64,000 nucleotides of DNA from Caballeronia glathei (GTDB lineage Bacteria > Pseudomonadota > Gammaproteobacteria > Burkholderiales > Burkholderiaceae), in the NCBI RefSeq assembly GCF_000698595.1, contig NZ_JFHC01000022.1, positions 1 through 64,000 of the forward strand, in the 5' to 3' direction. The notes under the pieces were generated by a model that worked only from the letters and a program-made list of their open reading frames with translations, made no database searches and was not told the DNA's origin. The position numbers and the translations under genes are program-made. Shown here one piece after another: positions 32,749-41,451 of the stretch (positions are counted from its first letter, which is position 1; every line of letters starts with the position of its first letter).

Positions 32749-34029
32749 TCAGACGTGCGTGGCGGACCGCTTGTCGGGCGCGGGCGCCGTCTGCGGAGCG
32801 ACGGTCGCGATGCGGCGGCCCTTCGTTTCGGGCAGGAGCAGCGCGGCAATGACGACGATCCCGTACGCGATGCCCGCATCGATGCCGAGCGCGGAGCCGA
32901 GCGGCATCGAGTTGCCCATGTGGCCGACGAGCACGGGAAACGCAGCCGATACCACGCGCCCGAAGTTGTAGCAGAAGCCCACGCCCGTTCCGCGCACGCC
33001 TTGCGGATACAGTTCGTTGAAGAGCGCGCCGAGGGTCGCCGGAATGCCCGCCGCGAAGAGGCCGAGCGGAAAGCTCAGGATCAGCATCGCCGTGTCGCCG
33101 ATCGGGAGGAAGACATAGAGGTTGACCGTTGCCGCACAGCAGATCGCGAAGAGGATCACGTTCTTGCGGCGCCCGATCCTGTCCTGCAGCCACGCGCTCA
33201 CGAAGCAGCCGATGATGAACGCGGTGATCACCACGGCCAGATAGCCGCCGGTGCCGAGCACCGACAGATGCCGCTCGGTTTTCAGATAGGTGGGCAGCCA
33301 GGTCGTGATCGCGTGATAGCCGCCGTGCGCGCCGAGCCCGATCAGTCCGCCGACGATGGTCGTGCGAAGCACCGACGGATGAAAGATGCCCGCAAGAATG
33401 GCGAACGCGCCGGGCCTGTCGGCCGGGCTCGCCGGCGCTTCGCGCGGCGGCTCGACGATATTGCGCCGCATGTAGAGCACGAGCAGCGCCGGGACGAGGC
33501 CGATCCCGAACAGCACGCGCCACGCCGCCTCGGGCGAGACATACGAGAACACGACCGTGTAGAGGAGCACCGCGCCCGCCCAGCCGAAGCCCCACGCGCT
33601 CTGCACGATGCCCATCGCCTTGCCGCGATGCTTCGCGCGGATCGTCTCGCTGAGCAGGACGGCGCCGGCCGTCCATTCGCCGCCGAAGCCGATTCCCTGC
33701 AGCGCCTTGAGCACGAGCAACTGCTCGAAGTTCTGCGCGAACGCGCTCAGGAACGTGAAGAGCGAGAACCACAGCACGGTCACCTGCAGCGCCCTGACAC
33801 GGCCCACCCGGTCGGAGAGCACGCCTGCGAGCAGGCCGCCCAGCGCGCCCGCGACGAGCGTCGCGCCGCCGATCAGGCCCGCTTGCCCCTTGCCGATGCC
33901 CCAGGTGGCGATCAGCGTCGGGATGACGAGGCTGAACAGCTGCGTGTCGATGCCATCGAGCGCCCATCCGGCGAAACAGCCCCATAGCGTGCGCTTCTCC
34001 GGCGTCGATATCTCGCGGTACCAGTTCAT
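32749..34029 (-). CDS. MFS organic-acid transporter
   Basis: A 426-aa membrane protein with about 12 helices. Motif A is present twice: GVLSDRVGRVRAL after helix 2 and AWLQDRIGRRKNV after helix 8. QGIGFGGEWTAGAVLLSE in helix 4 is typical of the SHS/AAHS and JEN-like acid:proton symporters. The N-terminus (GWALDGIDTQLFSLVIPT) supports this group. It is the first gene of the operon with the LigI-like enzyme and faces a LysR gene, which suggests uptake of an aromatic-derived or lactone acid. Confidence 0.9.
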   Translation of the reverse strand: MNWYREISTPEKRTLWGCFAGWALDGIDTQLFSLVIPTLIATWGIGKGQAGLIGGATLVAGALGGLLAGVLSDRVGRVRALQVTVLWFSLFTFLSAFAQNFEQLLVLKALQGIGFGGEWTAGAVLLSETIRAKHRGKAMGIVQSAWGFGWAGAVLLYTVVFSYVSPEAAWRVLFGIGLVPALLVLYMRRNIVEPPREAPASPADRPGAFAILAGIFHPSVLRTTIVGGLIGLGAHGGYHAITTWLPTYLKTERHLSVLGTGGYLAVVITAFIIGCFVSAWLQDRIGRRKNVILFAICCAATVNLYVFLPIGDTAMLILSFPLGLFAAGIPATLGALFNELYPQGVRGTGVGFCYNFGRVVSAAFPVLVGHMGNSMPLGSALGIDAGIAYGIVVIAALLLPETKGRRIATVAPQTAPAPDKRSATHV

Positions 34030-34177
34030 GTATCTGTCTCCAGTGCCGGTGCGGCCGGCTCTCGTTGTCGGTGATTCGGGGGCGGTTCAGCAGTGATCGA
34101 GCGTCATGGCGTCTGATCCTGTGCTTGCATTCTAGAAATGAAACGATCCATCGCATACTATGGATACGTTGATCTTT

Positions 34178-34194
34178 CATATCGTTTTGATATG
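34178..34194. promoter_or_regulatory. LysR-type operator
   Basis: CATATC-GTTTT-GATATG is a perfect palindrome containing the T-N11-A signature of LysR sites. It is centred 17 bases before the LysR ATG. A second inverted repeat, ATCCAT/ATGGAT (34146-34165), lies about one turn further upstream, as expected for paired recognition and activation sites. Confidence 0.6.
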
Positions 34195-34202
34195 CTCACG
34201 CG

Positions 34203-35084
34203 ATGGAGACACGCAATCTCAAATACTTTCTCGCCGTGGTGGACGCGGGCAGCGTCACTCGCGCGGCCGAGGTGCTCGACATCGCGCAGCCGGCGCTCAG
34301 CCAGGCGCTCACGCGCATGGAGCGCGACCTGGGCGTCAAGCTTTTCGAGCGCACGCGGCGCGGCGCGCAACTGACGGCGGCGGGGGAGGCCATCGTCGAG
34401 GATATCCGGCTGAGCGTCGCGCGTATCGATTCGGCATCGCATCGCGCCCGCGAGATCGGCGCGCAGCGCGGCGGGCGGCTGACCATCGGATTCGTGTCCG
34501 CCGCGCTGTTCGGGCTGCTGCCACGCGCGATCGCCGCGTTGCGCAGCGAAGTGCCGAACGTGGAGCTGGCGCTCCGGGAGATGAGCAACGCGGAGCAGGC
34601 GAGCGCGCTGGAGAAGGGCGGAATCGATATCGGCCTGCTGCATACGCCTGTCGCCGTGGGCGGAAGGATGCGGGAGAAGCTGATCGTGCGGGAACGCCTG
34701 CTCGCGGTGCTGCCGAGTTCCTTCGCGATCGGCGGCGACGGCCGCGTGGGCTTGCGCGATCTCTCCGAGGCCGGCCTCGTCTGGTTTCCGAGCGACCAGT
34801 TGCCGGTGATCCGCGCGGGCATATTGAGCGCGTTTCGCAAGGCCGGATGCGAAGCGAACGTGGTGCAGGACGCCAACCGGTCGCTGACCGTGCTCGCATG
34901 CGTGGCGGCGGGATGCGGCGCGTCGCTGCTGCCGCAATCGGCGACGGCGGTGCAGTTTACGGGCGTGCGCTTCTGCGACGTTCGCGACGGCGACAATCTT
35001 CCGCCGTTCGAGCTCAGCGCGATCTGGCCGATGCGCTCACGCCCGACACTGGCGGATCGCTTCGCGGCGCTGCTCGAAGCGTGA
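34203..35084 (+). CDS. LysR-family regulator of the adjacent MFS/amidohydrolase operon
   Basis: A 293-aa LysR protein. The N-terminal domain METRNLKYFLAVVDAGSVTR-AAEVLDIAQPALSQALTRME is canonical, and the co-inducer domain begins GRLTIGFVSAALFGLLPRAI. The BenM/CatM-like opening and length suggest recognition of a small organic acid. It is divergent from the transporter gene with a clear operator between them. I consider it the operon's activator; the inducer is unknown. Confidence 0.92.
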   Translation: METRNLKYFLAVVDAGSVTRAAEVLDIAQPALSQALTRMERDLGVKLFERTRRGAQLTAAGEAIVEDIRLSVARIDSASHRAREIGAQRGGRLTIGFVSAALFGLLPRAIAALRSEVPNVELALREMSNAEQASALEKGGIDIGLLHTPVAVGGRMREKLIVRERLLAVLPSSFAIGGDGRVGLRDLSEAGLVWFPSDQLPVIRAGILSAFRKAGCEANVVQDANRSLTVLACVAAGCGASLLPQSATAVQFTGVRFCDVRDGDNLPPFELSAIWPMRSRPTLADRFAALLEA

Positions 35085-35197
35085 GTTGCGCGCTCATCGA
35101 ACGAATACCGCGCAGGCTCGCCGGCGCCCGCCGCTTCGAATGAAGCGCTTGCGGCCGTTTTGCCGCCGGGCGGATGGCTCACACGTTGGCGCGGGAT

Positions 35198-35914
35198 CTA
35201 CCGTGATGCAAGCCGGCCCGCGAGCATCGCGCGCTTCCAGCCGAACCCGGCCACCTTGCGGTATGCGAACCCGGCTTCCTTCAGCGCGCGCTTCACGTTT
35301 CCGGCGCAGGTGTAGGTGGAGAACGTCGCGCCGTCGTTGGCGAGACGCGCGAGCGAACTGAAGATCGCGGCCGTCCACAAGTCGGGGTTCTTCGCGGGCG
35401 CAAAGCCGTCGAGAAAAACGCGTTGGCGCGCAGCGAAAGGGTGGGCAGCACGTCCGCCGCATCGCCAAAAGCGAGCGTCAGCGTCACGCGTCCCGCGTCG
35501 AACGGCAACTGGTGCGCACCGGGCACGAGCGGCGGCCAGGCGTCGGCGAGCATGGCGGCGAGTGTCGCCAGAGATTCGTCGGTTACCGTCGCCGCGTAGG
35601 CGCAGCGCAGATCCTGCGCCGACAGCGGATGCTTTTCGATCGACACGAAATGCAGCCGCTCGCAGCGCGCGGGGTCAGAGCGCCATGCGGCCCAGGTGGC
35701 GAGGAAGTTGATGCCCATGCCGAAGCCCGTTTCCAGCACGGTGAAGCGTGGTTGCCCCTGCCATCGCCCGGGGAGGCCGTTGCCCTGCAGGAACACGTGC
35801 TGCGCCTGGGCGGGCCCCGCCCACGGCGCTGTGATAGACATCGTCGAAATGAGGCGAATACGGCGTGCCGTTCGCGCGAAAAGCAAGCGTGGCTGGAATC
35901 AGCGGGCTCGTCAT
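35198..35914 (-). pseudogene. mnmC: mnmC N-domain (tRNA methyltransferase) with two frameshifts
   Basis: Three frames read in order give a full MnmC methyltransferase domain: LIPATLAFRANGTPYSPHFDDVYHS, then AQHVFLQGNGLPGRWQG...FTVLETGFGMGINFLATW, then [22 protein letters not shown]...[18 protein letters not shown]. One extra base in the C-run at 35815-35818 and one missing base near 35410-35418 break the frame; they cancel in length. The C-terminal FAD oxidase domain of bifunctional MnmC is absent. Either this is a recently inactivated copy or two sequencing errors hide an intact gene. Confidence 0.75.
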
Positions 35915-35948
35915 ACGGTGAAGAAGGGCGGTCGATACAGCCGCCAGT

Positions 35949-36755
35949 CTAATCGCCGCCGAAATTGCGCACGAGGTCGCGTGCGAGCGCTCCGCCGCTG
36001 CCGGCCCAGAAATCCCGGTCGGCGAGGCGCACGCGTTCGGCGACGCACATCATGTGATCCCCCGCGGCGGCGCGGGCGCGGTCCGGGTCGCCCGCCGCGA
36101 TGGCCGCCACGATCTTTTCATGCTCCTCGCGCACCTGAGCGACGAAGTCCATGCGGCGCGCCTCGTTCGCGCGCGTGACCTTGATGGCAAGACGAATCTG
36201 CTGCGCAAACATCTCCACGAATCTTGCCCAGTAGGGATTGCCCGTCGCCTCCGCGATGCGCAGGTGAAACTGCACGTCTTCTTCGACGCCGTCGCCGCCG
36301 GCCGCCATGGCCTCCTCGACGCGGCGCAGCGCATGCTCGATTTCCGCAAGCTGCCCGGGCGTGCGCCTGACCGCGGCGAGCGCAGCGGTTTCCGCTTCCA
36401 GTCCGCGACGCACCTCAGTGAGGTTCAGCAGCGATTGCACCGACTGCTCGGTCAGCGGATCGACCATGGCCGCATGCGGGAGCGCGGTCTTGCACACGAA
36501 GGCGCCGCTCCCCTTGCGCGTGGTGAGCATCCCGTCCGACTTCAGCAGCGCGATGGCTTCGCGCATGACGGTGCGGCTCACGCCGAAATGCACGGCCATT
36601 GCGTGTTCGGAAGGCAGCCGCGTGCCCGCGGCCAGGCCGTCGCTGCGGATCTTCGAGAGCAACTTTTCGGCGACCCGTTCACCCAGCGTGCCGGAGCTGA
36701 AAGTCCCGCTGGATTCGAGCGCGTCGGAGGAGACCGGAGGCGTCGACGGGTTCAT
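35949..36755 (-). CDS. FadR/GntR-family regulator with FCD domain
   Basis: A 268-aa regulator. The winged helix at about 25-95 has LPSEHAMAVHFGVSRTVMREAIALLKSDGMLTTRKGSGAFV. The all-helical FCD ligand domain follows (LTEVRRGLEAETAALAAVRR, then EDVQFHLRIAEATGNPYW, then EHEKIVAAIAAGDPDRARAA), with the usual Asp/His metal residues. GAAAGGA before ATG 36755 fixes the start. It is divergent from the ABC operon and probably represses it, releasing on a carboxylic-acid ligand. Confidence 0.9.
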   Translation of the reverse strand: MNPSTPPVSSDALESSGTFSSGTLGERVAEKLLSKIRSDGLAAGTRLPSEHAMAVHFGVSRTVMREAIALLKSDGMLTTRKGSGAFVCKTALPHAAMVDPLTEQSVQSLLNLTEVRRGLEAETAALAAVRRTPGQLAEIEHALRRVEEAMAAGGDGVEEDVQFHLRIAEATGNPYWARFVEMFAQQIRLAIKVTRANEARRMDFVAQVREEHEKIVAAIAAGDPDRARAAAGDHMMCVAERVRLADRDFWAGSGGALARDLVRNFGGD

Positions 36756-36811
36756 CGGTGGTGTCCTTTCGGAGGCAGGCATCAAAGTCTCGATTGTACT
36801 CAATCCAATTT

Positions 36812-36843
36812 CTGTTGACAGCTTTGAAACAGCTAAATAATAT
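36812..36843 (+). promoter_or_regulatory. ABC operon promoter with overlapping inverted repeat
   Basis: TTGACA (36815-36820) and TAATAT (36838-36843) are 17 bases apart, a strong sigma70-like promoter reading into the permease genes. CTGTT (36812-36816) and AACAG (36828-36832) form an inverted repeat over the -35 and spacer. It is the likely site for the divergent GntR-type repressor. Confidence 0.65.
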
Positions 36844-37009
36844 CTCGCAAACAGATTTTATACATGTTGAGACAGCGGCGGAAGGCTTCTGATGTTCCCG
36901 CAGAGCCTGCCGCCGCTTCAAGGGAGACACTGGCGCCCGCGTTTCGAGCCGCGGCGTCACCGGCGCGGGTTGCGCTCCACGCGCGCTGGACAGCAGAGGA
37001 GAAGCAGCG

Positions 37010-37891
37010 ATGAGCTTCGTGGTCAACAATGTCCAGGTGCTGTTCGCCGGACTCGCACTGGGTTCGATCTATGCGCTGGTCGCACTCGGCTTCGTGCTGA
37101 TCGTTCGGGCGACCAATGTCGTCAACTTCGCGCAGGGCGACTTTGCGATGCTGGGCGGCTTCGCGATCGTCGCGTTCCTGAGCAGCGGCCTGCCGTACTG
37201 GGCGAGCTTCCTGCTCGCGCTTCTCGTGCTTGGCGTGTTCGGCGTGATCTTCGCGCTCGGGGTGTATTACCCGCTGCGTCACCGGTCGTTCCTGCCGGTG
37301 ATCATCAGCACGCTGGGCGCGTCGATCTTCATGCAGAACACGGTGCTGTACCTCTTCGGCCCGCAGCCCCGCGCGATGAACCGGCTCTTCGATACGCCGG
37401 GCATCGAGGTCGGCGGCGTGTTCATGGACACGCAGTACCTCGCCATCCTCGCCTTCACCGCGATCGCGGTGACTTTCCAGTACATGCTGTTCGAGCGGAC
37501 GCTGCTCGGCAAGAAGCTGCAGGCCACCTCGCAGGACAAGGACATGGCGCGGCTCGTCGGCATTCCGGTCACGGCGATGATCGCGTTCACGTTCTTCTAC
37601 AGCGCGGTGCTCGGCGGCCTGGCGGGCGCGCTCGTTTCGCCGATTCTCTTCGTGTCCATCGGCATGGGCTCGATCATCGCGCTCAAGGCATTCGCGGCGG
37701 CGATCATCGGCGGATTCGGCGACATCACCGGCGCGATCATCGGCGGATTGCTGCTGGGCGTGGTGGAGAGCTTCGGCGCGCAATACATCTCGGTTGCCTA
37801 CAAGGACGCCTTCGCGTTCCTCCTCTTGTTCCTGTTCCTCCTGCTGAGACCGCAAGGCATCTTCGGCGAAAAGATTTCGGAGAAGGCATGA
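37010..37891 (+). CDS. livH: Branched-chain-type ABC permease (LivH-like)
   Basis: A 293-aa inner-membrane permease with about eight helices. It has the LivH landmarks LALGSIYALVALGFVLIVRATNVVNFAQGDFAMLGGF near the start and an EAA-like region (ALKAFAAAIIGGFGDITGAIIGGLLLGVVE) near the end. The gene has a 5' leader of about 165 bases from the promoter. Its stop overlaps the start of the fused LivM-LivG gene as ATGA. The family also moves aromatic acids, amides and urea, so an amino-acid substrate is not certain. Confidence 0.93.
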   Translation: MSFVVNNVQVLFAGLALGSIYALVALGFVLIVRATNVVNFAQGDFAMLGGFAIVAFLSSGLPYWASFLLALLVLGVFGVIFALGVYYPLRHRSFLPVIISTLGASIFMQNTVLYLFGPQPRAMNRLFDTPGIEVGGVFMDTQYLAILAFTAIAVTFQYMLFERTLLGKKLQATSQDKDMARLVGIPVTAMIAFTFFYSAVLGGLAGALVSPILFVSIGMGSIIALKAFAAAIIGGFGDITGAIIGGLLLGVVESFGAQYISVAYKDAFAFLLLFLFLLLRPQGIFGEKISEKA

Positions 37892-39681
37892 GCCACGTTC
37901 CCGCCTCCCTCAAACCGGCATCGGCCTTGCGCCGCACGCGCTCGCCGCTGAGCCTGGCCCTGCTGCTCGCCGTCGCGATCGCGGTCGCGCTCGTGCCGTT
38001 CGTATTCACGCTCAGCCCCTATGTGCTGAACATCTTCATGCAGGCGGCCACTTACGCCATCGCTGTCCTTGGCATGACCGTGGTGCTCGGCTATACCGGC
38101 CAGATCAATCTCGCCCAGGCGACCTTCTTCGGCCTCGGCGCGTATGCCGTCGGGCTCGGCACGGTGGTGCTCGGCCTGAACTTCTGGATCACGCTGCTGC
38201 TCGGCATCGGCATGGCGACGGTAGCCGGGTTCGTGCTCGGCCTCACGACGCTCAGGCTCGGCGGCCACTACCTCGCGATGATCACGATCAGCTTCCAGCA
38301 GATCTTCGATCTCGTGCTGGTCAACTGGGCCGACGTGACGCGCGGACCGGACGGCATCGCGGGCATCGCGCGGCCATCGATCTTCGGCTTCCTCTTCGCC
38401 GACGACCGCTTCTACCTGCTCCTGTGCACCGTCTTTCTGTATGGGGCCATCGCCTTTGTCTGGTGGCTTCCGCAAACGCGCACGGGACGCGCGATGCGGG
38501 CCGTGCGGGAGAACGAACTCGCGGCCGAAGTGACCGGCGTGGACACGCTGCGGGTGAAGGTGATCGCCTTCACGTTGAGCGCGGCGCTCGCGGGGATCGG
38601 CGGCGCGTTCTACGCCGCGGGCTTCGCCTACATCAGCCCTGACAACTTCAACTTCGCCCGCTCCATCGAGTTCCTGACGATGGTGCTCCTCGGCGGCGCC
38701 GACTCCGCGTTCGGCGGCGTGTTCGGCACGGGCCTCCTGATCGTTCTGCCCGAGTGGCTGCGCTTTCTGAAGGACATCTATCTCGCGGTGTACGGCCTCG
38801 CGGTGATCCTCATCATGGTGTTCCTGCCGACCGGCATCTGGGGCATCATCCGCGGCCGGGCCGACAAGTTCAGGAAGCACGCCGCAGTCGAAGTCGACGG
38901 CATCGCCGCGCTCAAGTTCGACGTGCCGCTGGGCGACCCGGCACCGATCCTTCGCATCGTCGACGTGCAGAAGCATTTCGGCGGCGTGAAGGCAGTGGAC
39001 GGCATCTCGCTCGAAGTGGCGCGCGGCACGGTGCATACGCTGATCGGCCCGAACGGCTCGGGCAAGACCACGACGCTCAACGTCCTGAACGGCATCTACA
39101 AGGCCACGGGCGGCAGCATCTTCTTCGACGGCGCCGACATCACCGCCATGACGCCGCACCAGCGCGCAGGGCTCGGGATCGGCCGCACGTTCCAGAACAT
39201 CCGTCTGTTCGCGTCGATGTCGGTGCTCGAGAACGTGATGGTCGGCGCGCAGCGCGCGAACAATCCGGTCGGCGCGAGCCGCGCTGCGTTGCAGGAGCGG
39301 GCGCTGTCCGCGCTGAAGTTCGTGAACATGGCGGATCAGGCGCACACGATCGTCAAGAACCTTCCGTACGGCCACCAGCGCCTCGTCGAGATTGCCCGGG
39401 CGCTGGCGGGGCATCCCAGCTTCCTGCTGCTCGACGAGCCCGCGGCCGGCCTGAACCAGACCGAAAAGCAAAGCCTCGGTGAACTGCTCAAGCGGCTGAA
39501 GGGGCACGGTCTCACCATTTTTCTCATCGAACACGACATCAGCCTGATCGAGCAGGTCTCCGACACCATCACGGTGCTGAACTTCGGCAAGAAGATCGCG
39601 GAGGGCGAGCCGGGCTACGTGCTGCGTCATCCGGATGTCGTCGCCGCCTATCTCGGGGAGACCACTCATGCCGCTGCTTGA
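37888..39681 (+). CDS. Fused ABC permease-ATPase (LivM-LivG)
   Basis: A 597-aa protein. Residues about 1-330 are a LivM permease (LGYTGQINLAQATFFGLGAYAVGL, then LRLGGHYLAMITISFQQI, then FAYISPDNFNFARSIEFLTMVLLGG). Residues about 350-597 are a LivG ATPase with Walker A GPNGSGKTTT, Q-loop GRTFQNIRLF, a signature region NLPYGHQRLVEIARALA in which YGHQR replaces the canonical LSGGQ, Walker B FLLLDEPAAGLN and the switch His in IEHD. Such fusions are known in Burkholderiales. The ATGA overlap before it and a 14-base overlap after it indicate tight translational coupling. Confidence 0.94.
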   Translation: MSHVPASLKPASALRRTRSPLSLALLLAVAIAVALVPFVFTLSPYVLNIFMQAATYAIAVLGMTVVLGYTGQINLAQATFFGLGAYAVGLGTVVLGLNFWITLLLGIGMATVAGFVLGLTTLRLGGHYLAMITISFQQIFDLVLVNWADVTRGPDGIAGIARPSIFGFLFADDRFYLLLCTVFLYGAIAFVWWLPQTRTGRAMRAVRENELAAEVTGVDTLRVKVIAFTLSAALAGIGGAFYAAGFAYISPDNFNFARSIEFLTMVLLGGADSAFGGVFGTGLLIVLPEWLRFLKDIYLAVYGLAVILIMVFLPTGIWGIIRGRADKFRKHAAVEVDGIAALKFDVPLGDPAPILRIVDVQKHFGGVKAVDGISLEVARGTVHTLIGPNGSGKTTTLNVLNGIYKATGGSIFFDGADITAMTPHQRAGLGIGRTFQNIRLFASMSVLENVMVGAQRANNPVGASRAALQERALSALKFVNMADQAHTIVKNLPYGHQRLVEIARALAGHPSFLLLDEPAAGLNQTEKQSLGELLKRLKGHGLTIFLIEHDISLIEQVSDTITVLNFGKKIAEGEPGYVLRHPDVVAAYLGETTHAAA

Positions 39682-40405
39682 ACTGCGTAACGTCGAAAGC
39701 CACTACGGGCACGTGCAGGCGCTGAGCAACCTGTCGCTGCACGTCGAGCAGGGCGAGATCGTCACGCTTCTCGGCGCAAATGGTGCTGGCAAGAGCACGA
39801 CGCTGCGCAACATCTCGGGCCTCGTCGCGCCCACGCGCGGCGAAATCCTGTTCGAGGGCAAGCCGATCAACCGGATATCGCCGGAAAAGATCGTGCGTCT
39901 CGGCCTCGCACACGTGCCCGAGGGGCGCCGCGTGTTTCCCGGCCTGACGGTGCGGGAGAACATCATGATCGGCGCATCGTCGCGCGGCCATCTCGGACGG
40001 CGGCAGCTCGACACTGAAGTCGAGGAGATGTTCGCGATCTTTCCCGACCTCAAGCGGCTGTCCGGTGCCCTCGGCTGGAGTCTCTCCGGCGGCCAGCAGC
40101 AGATGCTCGCTGTGGCCCGCGGGCTCATGTCGAAGCCGAAGGTCCTCCTGCTCGACGAGCCTTCGCTCGGGCTCGCCCCCATCATCGTTCAGCAGCTCTT
40201 CGCGACGATCCGGACGATCCGCTCGCATGGCACCACGGTTCTGCTCGTGGAGCAGAACGCGAACATGGCCCTGTCGGTGGCCGATCGCGGCTACGTGCTT
40301 TCCACCGGCCGCGTGATCGTGGAAGGCACGCCCGACAAGCTGCTCAACAACGAAGAGGTTCGCGCCGCTTATCTGGGCGGCGGCGCGCATGCAGTGGCGG
40401 GTTGA
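39668..40405 (+). CDS. livF: ABC transporter ATPase (LivF-like)
   Basis: A 245-aa ATPase: Walker A GANGAGKSTT, Q-loop-region VPEGRRVFPGLTVRENI, signature LSGGQQQMLAVARGL, Walker B VLLLDEPSLGLAP and switch EQN. The EGRRVFP segment is diagnostic for LivF rather than LivG. It starts inside the end of the fused LivM-LivG gene. It pairs with the LivG domain to power import. Confidence 0.95.
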   Translation: MPLLELRNVESHYGHVQALSNLSLHVEQGEIVTLLGANGAGKSTTLRNISGLVAPTRGEILFEGKPINRISPEKIVRLGLAHVPEGRRVFPGLTVRENIMIGASSRGHLGRRQLDTEVEEMFAIFPDLKRLSGALGWSLSGGQQQMLAVARGLMSKPKVLLLDEPSLGLAPIIVQQLFATIRTIRSHGTTVLLVEQNANMALSVADRGYVLSTGRVIVEGTPDKLLNNEEVRAAYLGGGAHAVAG

Positions 40406-40463
40406 GCGAGGCGCTCGATCGTCGTCACGCATCCGGATTTCGAATACACAGGAGAGTTCAAAG

Positions 40464-41396
40464 ATGGAAAAGATTGCAATCATCGGCGCGGGGCTCATCG
40501 GCTGCGCCTGGGCTTCGGTGTTCGCGCGCGCGGGTCATGCCGTCGCGCTCTACGACATCAACGCGGACGCGCTCGCCGGAGCGCGCGACGCCATCGAGGC
40601 CGGACTCGTCAAGCTGCACGGCCTCGGCCTCATCACCGAGCAGCCGGACACGGTGCTCGGCCGCGTGAGCGTCACGTCCTCGCTGGAAGAGGCGATGCTC
40701 GGCGCCGACCTCGTGCAGGAGAACGTGCGCGAGACCGTCGATGCGAAGAAGGAGATCTACGCGCTGCTCGACAGGCTCGCCGGACCGGACACCTTGCTGG
40801 CGAGCTCGACCTCGGGCATTCCGGCATCGAGCTTTACGGCGGATCTCGCGGGGCGGCATCGCTGCTTCGTCGGGCATCCCATCAATCCGCCGTCGGTGGT
40901 GCCGCTCGTCGAACTCGTGCCCGCGCCCTGGACCGATCCCGCCGTGATCGAGCGCGCACGCGCCATCTACGCGCGCGCGGGACAGGTGCCGATCGTCGTG
41001 CAGCGCGAGATTCAGGGCTTCATCGTCAATCGCCTCCAGGGTGCGCTCCTTGCCGAAGCGTTCCGGCTCGTCGAGGACGGCTACGTCAGCAGCGGCGACA
41101 TCGACAAGGCTGTCAAGGATGGTCTCGGCCTGCGCTGGGCGTTCATGGGTCCGATGGAGACCATCGATCTGAATGCGCCGGGCGGCATTCGCGACTATTG
41201 CGGCCGCTACGGCCCGCTCTACCTCGACATTGCCAAGCAGGCCACGCCGCGCGAATGGAACGACGCGCTGATCGGCAAGCTGGAACAGGAGCGCCTCGCG
41301 GAACTGCCGGCGCAGCAGCGTCCCGCGCGTCAGGCGTGGCGCGATCAACGCCTGATGCAACTCGTCGCGCACAAGCGCGACGCTTCGAGTGAGTGA
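40464..41396 (+). CDS. 3-hydroxyacyl-CoA / L-gulonate-type dehydrogenase
   Basis: A 310-aa NAD-dependent dehydrogenase of the 3-hydroxyacyl-CoA dehydrogenase fold. It has GAGLIGCAW (8-16), the catalytic Ser in SSTSGIPAS, and the His-Pro dyad in VGHPINPPSVVPLVELVPAPWT. The short single-domain form and the latter motif resemble lambda-crystallin/L-gulonate 3-dehydrogenase and carnitine dehydrogenase more than beta-oxidation enzymes. ACAGGAG precedes the ATG. It lies between the ATPase and binding-protein genes of the importer, so it likely oxidises the imported hydroxyacid. Confidence 0.88.
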   Translation: MEKIAIIGAGLIGCAWASVFARAGHAVALYDINADALAGARDAIEAGLVKLHGLGLITEQPDTVLGRVSVTSSLEEAMLGADLVQENVRETVDAKKEIYALLDRLAGPDTLLASSTSGIPASSFTADLAGRHRCFVGHPINPPSVVPLVELVPAPWTDPAVIERARAIYARAGQVPIVVQREIQGFIVNRLQGALLAEAFRLVEDGYVSSGDIDKAVKDGLGLRWAFMGPMETIDLNAPGGIRDYCGRYGPLYLDIAKQATPREWNDALIGKLEQERLAELPAQQRPARQAWRDQRLMQLVAHKRDASSE

Positions 41397-41451
41397 TGCG
41401 CGGCGCTGCCGCACGCCCGCATCCTCATCCAAAAATGCCTGGAGACACGCA

